Source: Gemmatimonadota bacterium (GTDB lineage Bacteria; Latescibacterota; UBA2968; UBA8231). Taken from it: a DNA stretch of 5,210 nt. The notes under the pieces are model-generated. The model searched no databases, had not been told where the DNA came from, and saw only the letters and a program-made list of their open reading frames with translations. Position 1 is the first letter of the stretch; the number at the start of each line of letters is the position of its first letter. The stretch covers positions 1 through 5,210 of the forward strand of contig JAPOYQ010000044.1 of the NCBI GenBank assembly GCA_026706505.1. Reading direction: 5' to 3'. Position numbers and translations under genes: made by a program. Below, in pieces: positions 1-5,210 of this stretch.

Positions 1-272
1 ATCTTGCGAGTGCGCGTCTGATCATCCACCTGCAACCGATACACATAGACCCCAGCGGCAACGGGTTGCCCCTGCGCATCCCGGCCATCCCAAGTCAGCC
101 GATGCTCGCCAGCCGCTAGCGGCCCTGTCCACACTCGGCGCAGCGGCTGCCCCAAGACATTGTAGATGGTTAAATCCACATTTTTGGCTCCATCGGGCAC
201 AGCCAAGGGGATGGTCGTGGCGGGATTGAACGGGTTGGGATAGTTGGCCCCTAAAACAAAGGTCGTTGGCGT
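1..272 (-). repeat. Near-identical copy of the sorting-tail DNA (partner 2210-2481)
   Basis: This stretch encodes the C-terminal sorting tail of propeller B and aligns without gaps to 2210-2481 in propeller A. I counted about 26 differences in 272 bases by eye, roughly 90 percent identity. Bases 1-55 are identical to 2210-2264, including every third codon position. The rest of the two genes is clearly more diverged and carries indels. It is a direct repeat about 2.2 kb apart, created by the tandem gene duplication and possibly kept similar by gene conversion. Confidence 0.85.
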
Positions 273-2135
273 GGCTGCCTCGCTGGCTATGGCCGTAATC
301 GAGACGCCTTGATTGAGGAAGACAAAAACGCCGCCCGGACCGCCTTCCACACTCCGCCCCAACACGACCAGATCGGTCGCGCCATCGCCGTTTACATCGC
401 CGGCGAGCACCTGGCGGCCCGTGCCCGACAGCCGGTAGCGGCCCTCGACGACGGGCATCCCATCGCGCTGGCCGAGCAACACTATCAGCGCCGGGCCGGT
501 GGCCCAGTTGCCATCGACCACGGCCAAGTCCAATAAGCCATCGCCATTGAGGTCGCTGGCAATGGTCCTGGCTCCATCCGGCACGAGCACCTGCGGGCCG
601 AGCAGGGTGTGGCGTACCACCATGCCCGAGGCGTCCACACGCCACAGCGCCAAACCGTGGTAGGTGGTGCCAACATAAAAGTCGAAGTATAGATTCCGCT
701 CGGGGGTCCCGACTAACTCCACCGCCCCATCCCCATCCAGATCGGTGAGCAGGTGCAGGTCACAGGGATTGACCTCGGCCTCAAAAAAGAGCGGTGGCTG
801 CTCGCTGGCCGCCCATGGCTGGGTCAGTTGCCAAGGCCCCGGGGGCTTGTAGCACGGTCGATTCCACAACAGGCGCACCGCTTCGCCCAACGGTCGCCCA
901 GCGAATAGCCAAGGGAATAGCTCCTCTTCGCTGTCGAGAACGAAGTAATCGCTGCGGACAAACCCGTCGTCGCCATCGTTGATCCACAAAACCACGTGGG
1001 ATGATTCGTCGTCGTACTCCCCGACCAACAGGTCCACATCGCCGTCGCCGTCGCCATCGGCTAGGCCTCTGAAATAGACGTCGGATAGCTGTAGGATGGT
1101 TTCAAAGCCATTCTCGCCCCGGTTGAGCCACAATTCGATGGTCCGACCTTCCCTATAGGCCAGATCGAGAAGCCCATCCCCGTCGAAATCGCCCCCCGCA
1201 ATCTCCGTAAGGGGAAAAGAACCGTCTTGGCTGATGGAGCGGACAACCTTTTGAGTGGGAACAAAACCGCCCAAACCATCGCTGGATGCTACCATCCAAC
1301 CCCATCGGGTCGTCGTTATAGACTTCTCTTCGACTATAGTTTTCGTGAAGCGCTTCCAGACCACCACCAGATCTACATCCCCATCGCCGTCCACATCGCC
1401 CAAAACACCTTGCGATTCTGCTGCACCGAGATCCTGGCCTAGGGGGGAAAAATCAGGTTCAGCGAACAACGCGCCGGGCGACCCGGTCTCCACTGCGATC
1501 TCCTGGGGATACAATTCCCCCAGCAGCAGCTCTTCGACCCCCGTCAGTTGAATCCAGTCCACTTCTAAAAAAGCCGGATGGTCGTCTGGGGCCTGCGCGT
1601 CGCTGTTTAACCCCAGTTCTAGTTGGAAGTGAAAGAGAGAGTCCTGCCAAGTGATCGCCTCTTTTCGGTCGGCTTCCAAGGCGCGTAGGTCTATCGTGAT
1701 ATCTTCCCATTCCGTGGGATAGAGTTGATTACGTCCTGTATAAAACCCCGACCTGCTGTGTCCGCGTTGACCCGCTTCTTTCTTGAGGCGTCTGGACTCG
1801 GCATTGGACCACATCATGTGGAGGGTTCCCTCAGTGGGGCGATCGTGTATGATGCGTAGCCGTAGAGTGACGAAGTCAAAGCAGGCCGATTCTTCCCCAA
1901 TCAGCGGCGAGAGCAAGCGAATGGCCGGTCGTTGCGCGCCCGGCACTGGCGCAATGCGCCAGACGCCGTTGGCGACTTCGCTGTACACCGTGGTGGGACT
2001 AACTCCACCGTCATTGCCTAAGGAGCTCTCGTGGGCAGTCCAGCCCCAAGTGGTGCCCTCGTCAAAATCCCACGTTAAGGCAAAGGCTCCGTGTGGAGCC
2101 GCCACCAACAACATTGCAAAGAGAACGCGGCGCAT
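1..2135 (-). CDS. Secreted FG-GAP/VCBS beta-propeller protein with C-terminal sorting tail (propeller B; 3' end cut by window edge)
   Basis: Probably an exported, calcium-binding adhesion or glycan-binding protein; the substrate is unknown. The frame from ATG 2133-2135 stays open to the window edge (711 codons). By comparison with the upstream paralog, only about five residues and the stop are missing, giving about 716 aa. Residues 1-19 form a signal peptide (MRRVLFAMLLVAAPHGAFA) with likely cleavage after AFA. Residues 20 to about 200 form a beta-rich domain running from WDFDEG to DWIQL, resembling jelly-roll carbohydrate-binding modules in style only. Calcium-type DxDxDG or DxNxDG motifs begin near residues 247, 316, 360, 465, 528 and 580. 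The tail starts at NYPNPFNP (631) and holds a GVYVYRL strand, as in FlgD-Ig/type IX sorting domains. It differs from its paralog by several small insertions and three cysteines (85, 428, 458). It lies 58 bp downstream of the paralog with no promoter seen between, so cotranscription is likely. Confidence 0.88.
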   Translation of the reverse strand, partial: MRRVLFAMLLVAAPHGAFALTWDFDEGTTWGWTAHESSLGNDGGVSPTTVYSEVANGVWRIAPVPGAQRPAIRLLSPLIGEESACFDFVTLRLRIIHDRPTEGTLHMMWSNAESRRLKKEAGQRGHSRSGFYTGRNQLYPTEWEDITIDLRALEADRKEAITWQDSLFHFQLELGLNSDAQAPDDHPAFLEVDWIQLTGVEELLLGELYPQEIAVETGSPGALFAEPDFSPLGQDLGAAESQGVLGDVDGDGDVDLVVVWKRFTKTIVEEKSITTTRWGWMVASSDGLGGFVPTQKVVRSISQDGSFPLTEIAGGDFDGDGLLDLAYREGRTIELWLNRGENGFETILQLSDVYFRGLADGDGDGDVDLLVGEYDDESSHVVLWINDGDDGFVRSDYFVLDSEEELFPWLFAGRPLGEAVRLLWNRPCYKPPGPWQLTQPWAASEQPPLFFEAEVNPCDLHLLTDLDGDGAVELVGTPERNLYFDFYVGTTYHGLALWRVDASGMVVRHTLLGPQVLVPDGARTIASDLNGDGLLDLAVVDGNWATGPALIVLLGQRDGMPVVEGRYRLSGTGRQVLAGDVNGDGATDLVVLGRSVEGGPGGVFVFLNQGVSITAIASEAATPTTFVLGANYPNPFNPATTIPLAVPDGAKNVDLTIYNVLGQPLRRVWTGPLAAGEHRLTWDGRDAQGQPVAAGVYVYRLQVDDQTRTRK

Positions 2136-2140
2136 AATGT

Positions 2141-2151
2141 ACCTCCAAAGT
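2141..2151 (-). promoter_or_regulatory. Ribosome-binding site of propeller B, duplicated with the gene
   Basis: On the minus strand this reads ACTTTGGAGGT. GGAGGT (2146-2141) lies five bases before the ATG at 2135. The same 11 bases occur before propeller A at 4288-4278 with the same spacing, so the duplication included the translation signal. The rest of the 58-bp gap 2136-2193 shows neither a terminator hairpin nor a sigma-54 GG-N10-GC element, which fits translation from a shared mRNA. Confidence 0.85.
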
Positions 2152-2193
2152 TTGTGGTCGTGCGTTTAGCTCCCCATCTCCAAGCCCTGTCGC

Positions 2194-4272
2194 CTATTCG
2201 AGTTTGACCATCTTGCGAGTGCGCGTCTGATCATCCACCTGCAACCGATACACATAGACCCCAGTGGCAACGGGTTGACCCTGCGCATCTCGGCCATCCC
2301 AAGTCAGCCGATGCTTGCCAGCAGACAGCGGCCCCGTCCACACCTGACGTATCGGCTGACCCAAGACATTGTAGATGGTTAAGTCCACGTTCTTGGCTCC
2401 GGCGGGTACGGCCAAGGGGATGGTCGTGGCCGGGTTGAACGGGTTGGGATAGTTGGTTCCTAAATCAAAGGTCGTTGGCGTTGCCGCCTCGGCCGTTACA
2501 GCCGTGGCCGGAGTGCCTTGGTTGATCAAGACGAAGACGCCGCCGAGGCCGCTGGCCGGATTCGTTCCCAGCACGGCTAGATCGGTGTCGCCATCGCCGT
2601 TGACATCGCCGGCGAGGACCTGATTGCCCTCGCCGGGTAGGGGATAGTAGCCTTCAAGGACGGGTGCGCCGTTGCGCTGGCCGAGCCACACCAATAGAGC
2701 CGGACGACCAATGGTCAAGTTGCCAACGACCATAGCCACATCCAACACGCCATCGCCGTTGAGGTCGCTGGCGGTGGCTGCGTGCGCTATGAACGCCTTC
2801 CAGTCGAGCAAGTAATGGCGTGCCATCCCGCCGGAAGCGTCCAGACGCCACAGAGCCAAGCCGTAGTAGTCGGTTTCACCGAACCTATCTATGCTCTCAG
2901 GGGAGCCGAGTAGGTCCACCATCCCATTGCCGTCGAGATCTGCCAGTAGGTGCAGGGCATAGGGATTGACCCCGGCTTCGAAAGAGCGCAGTGGTTCTTG
3001 GCTGGCGGCCCACGGCCGGGTCAGTTGCCAAGGCCCCTGGGGCAGGTGCCACAACAGGCTCGCAGCTTCGCCTAAGGGTTGCCCGGCGGGTAGGTAGGCA
3101 CGGAGATGCTCTTCGCTGCCGAGGACGAATTCCTCGCCGCGGACAAACTCGTAGCCGTCGTTGATCCACAGAATCACTTTTCGGGACAACGCGTCGTACT
3201 CCCAGACCAACAGGTCCGTATCGCCGTCACCGTCGCCATCGGCTAAGCCAATGGGCCAGACATCGGACAGTTGCAGGGTGAGATCAAAGCCGTCGCCCCA
3301 GTTGTACCACAGTTCGACGATTCCGCTTTCGGCAACGACCAGATCTAGGAGTCCATCGTCGTCGAAGTCGCTTCCCCAGAGATCCATGAATAAAAAGTCA
3401 AATGTGGTTAAAAGGGGGACTTCTTGGGTGGGTTCAAAGCCGCCTAGCCCGTCGTTGGACGCCACGGTCCAGCCCAGTTCTCTGCCGCGATCCACAAGGC
3501 GGTCCCAGAGCACCACGAGATCCGCATCCCCATCGCCGTCCACGTCACCCACCGCACCTTGCGATGCTCGCCGATAGTTTGGGGTGCCGATGCCCTTTCC
3601 GAGCGGAAAAAAGTCGGGTTCGGAGAACAGCGTGCCGGGCGGCTCTAACTCCACACCGAGATCCCGAGGCGACAATTCTCCCTGCGCCAACTCTTCGGCT
3701 CCTATAAGCTGGATCCAGTCTATTTCTAAAAACTTTGGGTGGTTGTCCACATCCTGCGAGTCTCGATATAACAGCATGTCTAGAGAAAAATTAAAAAGAG
3801 TATCCTGCCAGGTGATCGCCCATTCTGTATCTGCTTCTGCCAAGGCGCGTAGATCTAGGGTGATTTCTTCCCATTCGATGGGATAGGATTGCTGCCGTCC
3901 CGTACCAAATACTCCTTTTGTGTCAGAGTCAGGGCGGCTCACAGCATTGGACCAGTACATCGCGAATTGTTCCTCGGTGGGACTATGGTGTATGAGGCGC
4001 AGCCGTAGGGTGAGGCGGTCGAACAGGGCCGAGTCCTCTCCGATCAACGGTGAGCACAATTGAACGGTGGGTCTGCGACCGGGCACGGGCGCGATGCGCC
4101 AGACCCCATCGATGACTTCGCTCTGTAGTAGTTCAAAACCGCTTCTTGTATTGCTATGAAAACCTTCCCGGGCGGTCCAGCCCCAAGTGATGCCGTCGTC
4201 GAAATCCCACGTTAGGGCAACTACGCCGCGCGGAGCAACCAACAGTAGAATTGCAAAGAGCATGTAGCGCAC
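2194..4272 (-). CDS. Secreted FG-GAP/VCBS beta-propeller protein with C-terminal sorting tail (propeller A)
   Basis: Complete 692-aa exported protein, likely a surface or secreted calcium-binding adhesin or glycan-binding protein; the ligand is unknown. Start is GTG 4272: it aligns with the ATG of the paralog, has GGAGGT five bases upstream, and yields a full signal peptide (MRYMLFAILLLVAPRGVVA, cleavage after residue 19). An ATG at 4263 would shorten this. Residues 20 to about 195 form a beta-rich domain (WDFDDG to DWIQL) that I cannot name; it looks like a jelly-roll binding module. DxDxDG-type motifs start at 243 (DVDGDGD), 302, 345, 445, 503 and 556. The 100-residue gap between 345 and 445 leaves room for one blade without the motif, so seven blades are likely. 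Residues 605-692 are a FlgD-Ig/type IX-like tail: NYPNPFNP at 607-614, then a GVYVYRL strand and a basic end (RTRKMVKLE). The stop is TAG. It is first in a probable two-gene or longer operon behind a sigma-54-type promoter. Confidence 0.93.
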   Translation of the reverse strand: MRYMLFAILLLVAPRGVVALTWDFDDGITWGWTAREGFHSNTRSGFELLQSEVIDGVWRIAPVPGRRPTVQLCSPLIGEDSALFDRLTLRLRLIHHSPTEEQFAMYWSNAVSRPDSDTKGVFGTGRQQSYPIEWEEITLDLRALAEADTEWAITWQDTLFNFSLDMLLYRDSQDVDNHPKFLEIDWIQLIGAEELAQGELSPRDLGVELEPPGTLFSEPDFFPLGKGIGTPNYRRASQGAVGDVDGDGDADLVVLWDRLVDRGRELGWTVASNDGLGGFEPTQEVPLLTTFDFLFMDLWGSDFDDDGLLDLVVAESGIVELWYNWGDGFDLTLQLSDVWPIGLADGDGDGDTDLLVWEYDALSRKVILWINDGYEFVRGEEFVLGSEEHLRAYLPAGQPLGEAASLLWHLPQGPWQLTRPWAASQEPLRSFEAGVNPYALHLLADLDGNGMVDLLGSPESIDRFGETDYYGLALWRLDASGGMARHYLLDWKAFIAHAATASDLNGDGVLDVAMVVGNLTIGRPALLVWLGQRNGAPVLEGYYPLPGEGNQVLAGDVNGDGDTDLAVLGTNPASGLGGVFVLINQGTPATAVTAEAATPTTFDLGTNYPNPFNPATTIPLAVPAGAKNVDLTIYNVLGQPIRQVWTGPLSAGKHRLTWDGRDAQGQPVATGVYVYRLQVDDQTRTRKMVKLE

Positions 4273-4277
4273 AGTTC

Positions 4278-4288
4278 ACCTCCAAAGT
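4278..4288 (-). promoter_or_regulatory. Ribosome-binding site of propeller A; decides the GTG start
   Basis: The minus strand reads ACTTTGGAGGT, with GGAGGT at 4283-4278 followed by five bases and the GTG at 4272. The identical motif and spacing precede the ATG of the paralog at 2135, which supports GTG 4272 over the in-frame ATG at 4263 (14 bases from GGAGGT). Confidence 0.88.
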
Positions 4289-4361
4289 CGGTGGGTGGTG
4301 TAGTAGCTGATCCCCAGCGCGGCTCTATATACTGGAGGATGTAAAGGATCAATCAGATATG

Positions 4362-4377
4362 AGCATATTTCGTGCCA
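4362..4377 (-). promoter_or_regulatory. Sigma-54 (RpoN) promoter of the propeller operon
   Basis: The minus strand reads TGGCACG-AAAT-ATGCT. The known consensus is TGGCACG-N4-TTGC(A/T): the -24 half is a perfect match and the -12 half has one mismatch (A for the first T). GG (4376-4375) and GC (4364-4363) are exactly ten bases apart. The predicted transcription start is near 4351, giving a leader of about 80 bases before GTG 4272. It lies 18 bp downstream of the activator's terminator and next to a sigma-54 activator gene, so position and context agree. A small dyad (ATATG-AG-CATAT, 4357-4368) overlaps the -12 element; its meaning is unclear. Activity is not shown by sequence alone. Confidence 0.82.
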
Positions 4378-4395
4378 CCCCAAGAGACCCCGCAC

Positions 4396-4427
4396 AAAAA
4401 AATTCTTTAGGGTGCTCCTAAAGAATT
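4396..4427 (-). terminator. Rho-independent terminator of the sigma-54 activator transcript
   Basis: Perfect 11-bp inverted repeat AATTCTTTAGG (4401-4411) and CCTAAAGAATT (4417-4427) around a five-base loop. On the minus strand the stem is followed by a run of seven T (two in the stem, then 4400-4396). There is no T run on the other side, so it works only in the minus direction. It ends the activator mRNA about 166-197 bases after its stop and separates it from the propeller promoter. Confidence 0.87.
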
Positions 4428-4492
4428 GCAGGAATGACACTTAGCGTATGAGACGAATTTTTCTGCGCTGCGCGGCCCCAACCGTTGTGCAA

Positions 4493-4555
4493 GACTTTCC
4501 ACGACTTTCCGTGAATTTTCCACGACTTTCCGTGGATTCTCCACGACTTTCCGTG
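4493..4555. repeat. 21-bp tandem repeat of CACG-N6-CGTG dyads, candidate enhancer for the sigma-54 promoter
   Basis: The 14-mer CACGACTTTCCGTG occurs three times without change at 4500-4513, 4521-4534 and 4542-4555, separated by seven-base linkers (AATTTTC, GATTCTC). An extra half unit GACTTTCC at 4493-4500 sits 10 bp before the first. The 21-bp period equals two turns of B-DNA, so all units face the same side. The outer bases form a short dyad (CACG/CGTG), and the junctions form a second one (CGTGGA-TTC-TCCACG at 4531-4545). The array lies about 150-205 bp upstream of the predicted start of the propeller operon, a usual distance for enhancer sites of sigma-54 activators. The repeat is seen directly; the enhancer role is inferred. 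It could instead be a dispersed genomic repeat or an RNA element in the activator's 3' region. Confidence 0.72.
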
Positions 4556-4592
4556 TTGGCCGGCGCGCCTCTATGTTCGGGAGTGTTGCGTA

Positions 4593-5210
4593 CTACTTCT
4601 TCGGTCGGCGCAACCCGTACTTCTGCATGCGGTAGCGCAGCTTCTCCGGGTTCATGCCCAACAAGCGCGCCGCACCCCGCTCGCCATAAACCATCCAGTT
4701 GGTCGCTTGTAGCGCCTCCGCGATTTGCTGTTTCTCGTCTTTGAATTCGGCTTCAACTGGCGCGGCAGCAGTCGACGATTCACGAGGTTCCTCCTCGGCC
4801 TCGTCTTCAGCAGCCAGCGGCACATCCTCCACCTGAATGACCTCCCCTTGGCATAGTACCACAGCCCGCCAGACCAGATGCTCCAACTCGCGCACATTTC
4901 CCGGCCACGCATACGCCTGCAAATGCTTCACTACTCCGTCGCCCAACGCTGGCACCGGTCGCTGCAAATTTTGGGCATACCGGCGCGCAAAATGCGCCGC
5001 TAAGACCGGGATATCCTCTCGGCGCTCCCGCAGCGGCGGCAGCTTCACCGGCCACGCGCTCAAGCGGTAGAACAAATCTTCCCGGAACGTCCCCGCCCGG
5101 ATGGCCCCTTTCAGATCCTTGTTAGTCGCCGCAATCACCCGCACATCCACTGGGATGGACTGCTCGCCACCGACGCGGGTCAGGTAGCGATTCTCCAGAA
5201 TGCGGAGCAG
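4593..5210 (-). CDS. Sigma-54-dependent transcriptional activator (enhancer-binding protein), C-terminal 205 residues; 5' end beyond window
   Basis: AAA+ ATPase that remodels RNA polymerase-sigma-54 closed complexes from upstream DNA sites. The frame is open from the window edge at 5210 to TAG at 4595-4593. Fragment residue 1 is inside the AAA+ domain. Visible are the segment [16 protein letters not shown], the sensor I region VIAATN (25-30), the arginine-finger stretch FREDLFYRL (42-50, Arg43 and Arg49), [11 protein letters not shown] (58-68) and sensor [12 protein letters not shown] (102-111, Arg107). An acidic and alanine-rich linker (about 130-156) leads to a Fis-type helix-turn-helix (about 160-202, [20 protein letters not shown]) similar in layout to that of FhlA-type activators. 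Walker A, the GAFTGA loop, Walker B and any sensory domain lie outside, so the input signal is unknown. The GTG at 5150 is internal and not a start. The adjacent sigma-54 promoter makes the propeller operon a likely target. Confidence 0.93.
   Translation of the reverse strand: MLRILENRYLTRVGGEQSIPVDVRVIAATNKDLKGAIRAGTFREDLFYRLSAWPVKLPPLRERREDIPVLAAHFARRYAQNLQRPVPALGDGVVKHLQAYAWPGNVRELEHLVWRAVVLCQGEVIQVEDVPLAAEDEAEEEPRESSTAAAPVEAEFKDEKQQIAEALQATNWMVYGERGAARLLGMNPEKLRYRMQKYGLRRPKK

Larger units (their letters stand above)
4273..4592. other. Intergenic regulatory region between the activator gene and the propeller operon
   Basis: No credible gene lies in this 320-bp gap. It contains, reading in the direction of transcription, the trailing 3' region of the activator gene (4592-4556), a three-unit dyad array (4555-4500), unassigned sequence (4492-4428), an intrinsic terminator (4427-4396), a sigma-54-type promoter (4377-4362), a leader of about 80 bases, and the ribosome-binding site of propeller A. 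A frame of about 98 codons on the plus strand from 4448 only reflects the 21-bp repeat (seven codons) and runs antisense into the activator gene. Confidence 0.8.

Noticed and set aside
22..645. Open frame of about 207 codons on the minus strand
   Set aside because: It lies in another frame of propeller B, whose own frame is open throughout and carries the propeller motifs and sorting tail. The translation is Arg/Gly/Ala/Trp-rich without domains, typical of a GC-rich shadow frame.
1..2135. Propeller B as a frameshifted pseudogene
   Set aside because: Reading the frame from ATG 2135 by hand gives no stop to the edge. Motifs from the signal peptide to the tail stay in one frame and align with the paralog, so the gene is intact and only cut by the window.
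1783..2169. Plus-strand frame of about 128 codons
   Set aside because: Antisense to the N-terminal part of propeller B, with no ribosome-binding site or recognisable domain.
3161..3577. Plus-strand frame of about 138 codons, Ser/Pro/Arg-rich
   Set aside because: It is the reverse complement of the Asp/Gly-rich propeller repeats, which automatically yields Ser/Pro-rich frames. No start signal was seen.
4326..4352. Possible sigma-70 promoter (TTGATC, 15 bp, TATATA) on the minus strand
   Set aside because: The spacing is too short and the -35 box is weak. The sigma-54 element just upstream is a far better match, though a weak secondary promoter cannot be excluded.
4493..4555. CRISPR array
   Set aside because: Repeats of 14 bp with similar seven-base linkers are too short, there are no unique spacers, and no cas genes are present.
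4448..4744. Plus-strand frame of about 98 codons with a seven-residue repeat (DFPRLSV, NFPRLSV, DSPRLSV)
   Set aside because: The peptide repeat is a by-product of a 21-bp DNA repeat. There is no ribosome-binding site before the ATG, and more than half of it runs antisense through the activator gene.
5148..5150. GTG as the start of the activator gene
   Set aside because: The frame continues upstream to the edge with conserved AAA+ sequence ([16 protein letters not shown]), so this GTG is an internal valine codon.

Overview
The window holds three genes, all on the minus strand, in the transcription order: sigma-54 activator (cut at its 5' end by the right window edge), secreted propeller protein A (complete), secreted propeller protein B (cut a few codons before its stop by the left window edge). 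No RNA gene, transposase or CRISPR array was seen. The two secreted proteins end in a tail with the NYPNPFNP motif and a GVYVYRL strand. This FlgD-Ig/type IX-like C-terminal domain is common in the wider FCB group and neighbouring candidate phyla (Latescibacterota, KSB1, Calditrichota, Zixibacteria, some Gemmatimonadota). The DNA is moderately GC-rich, so an uncultivated FCB-type bacterium is a reasonable guess, but the window alone cannot fix the taxon.

Region by region (right to left, the direction of transcription): 5210-4593 encodes the last 205 residues of a bacterial enhancer-binding protein (second half of the AAA+ sigma-54 interaction domain plus a Fis-type helix-turn-helix). The 320-bp gap 4592-4273 is rich in signals: a 21-bp-period array of CACG-N6-CGTG dyads (4500-4555), a strong intrinsic terminator closing the activator transcript (4427-4396), a close match to the sigma-54 promoter consensus (4377-4362), and a strong ribosome-binding site (4283-4278). 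Then follow propeller A (4272-2194, 692 aa), a 58-bp gap with a copy of the same ribosome-binding site, and propeller B (2135 to beyond 1, about 716 aa expected).

A and B are tandem paralogs with the same architecture: signal peptide, an N-terminal beta-rich domain that starts WDFD and ends DWIQL, six visible calcium-binding FG-GAP/VCBS motifs spaced as a probable seven-bladed propeller with one degenerate blade, and the sorting tail. The B frame reads open over the whole window with no stop or frameshift, so it is an intact gene and not a pseudogene.

The most interesting reading is a compact regulatory circuit. A sigma-54 activator gene lies next to an array of helically phased dyads about 150-200 bp upstream of a sigma-54 promoter, which drives an operon of duplicated, exported, calcium-binding proteins. 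The sequence elements are directly visible; that this activator works through these dyads on this promoter is inference.
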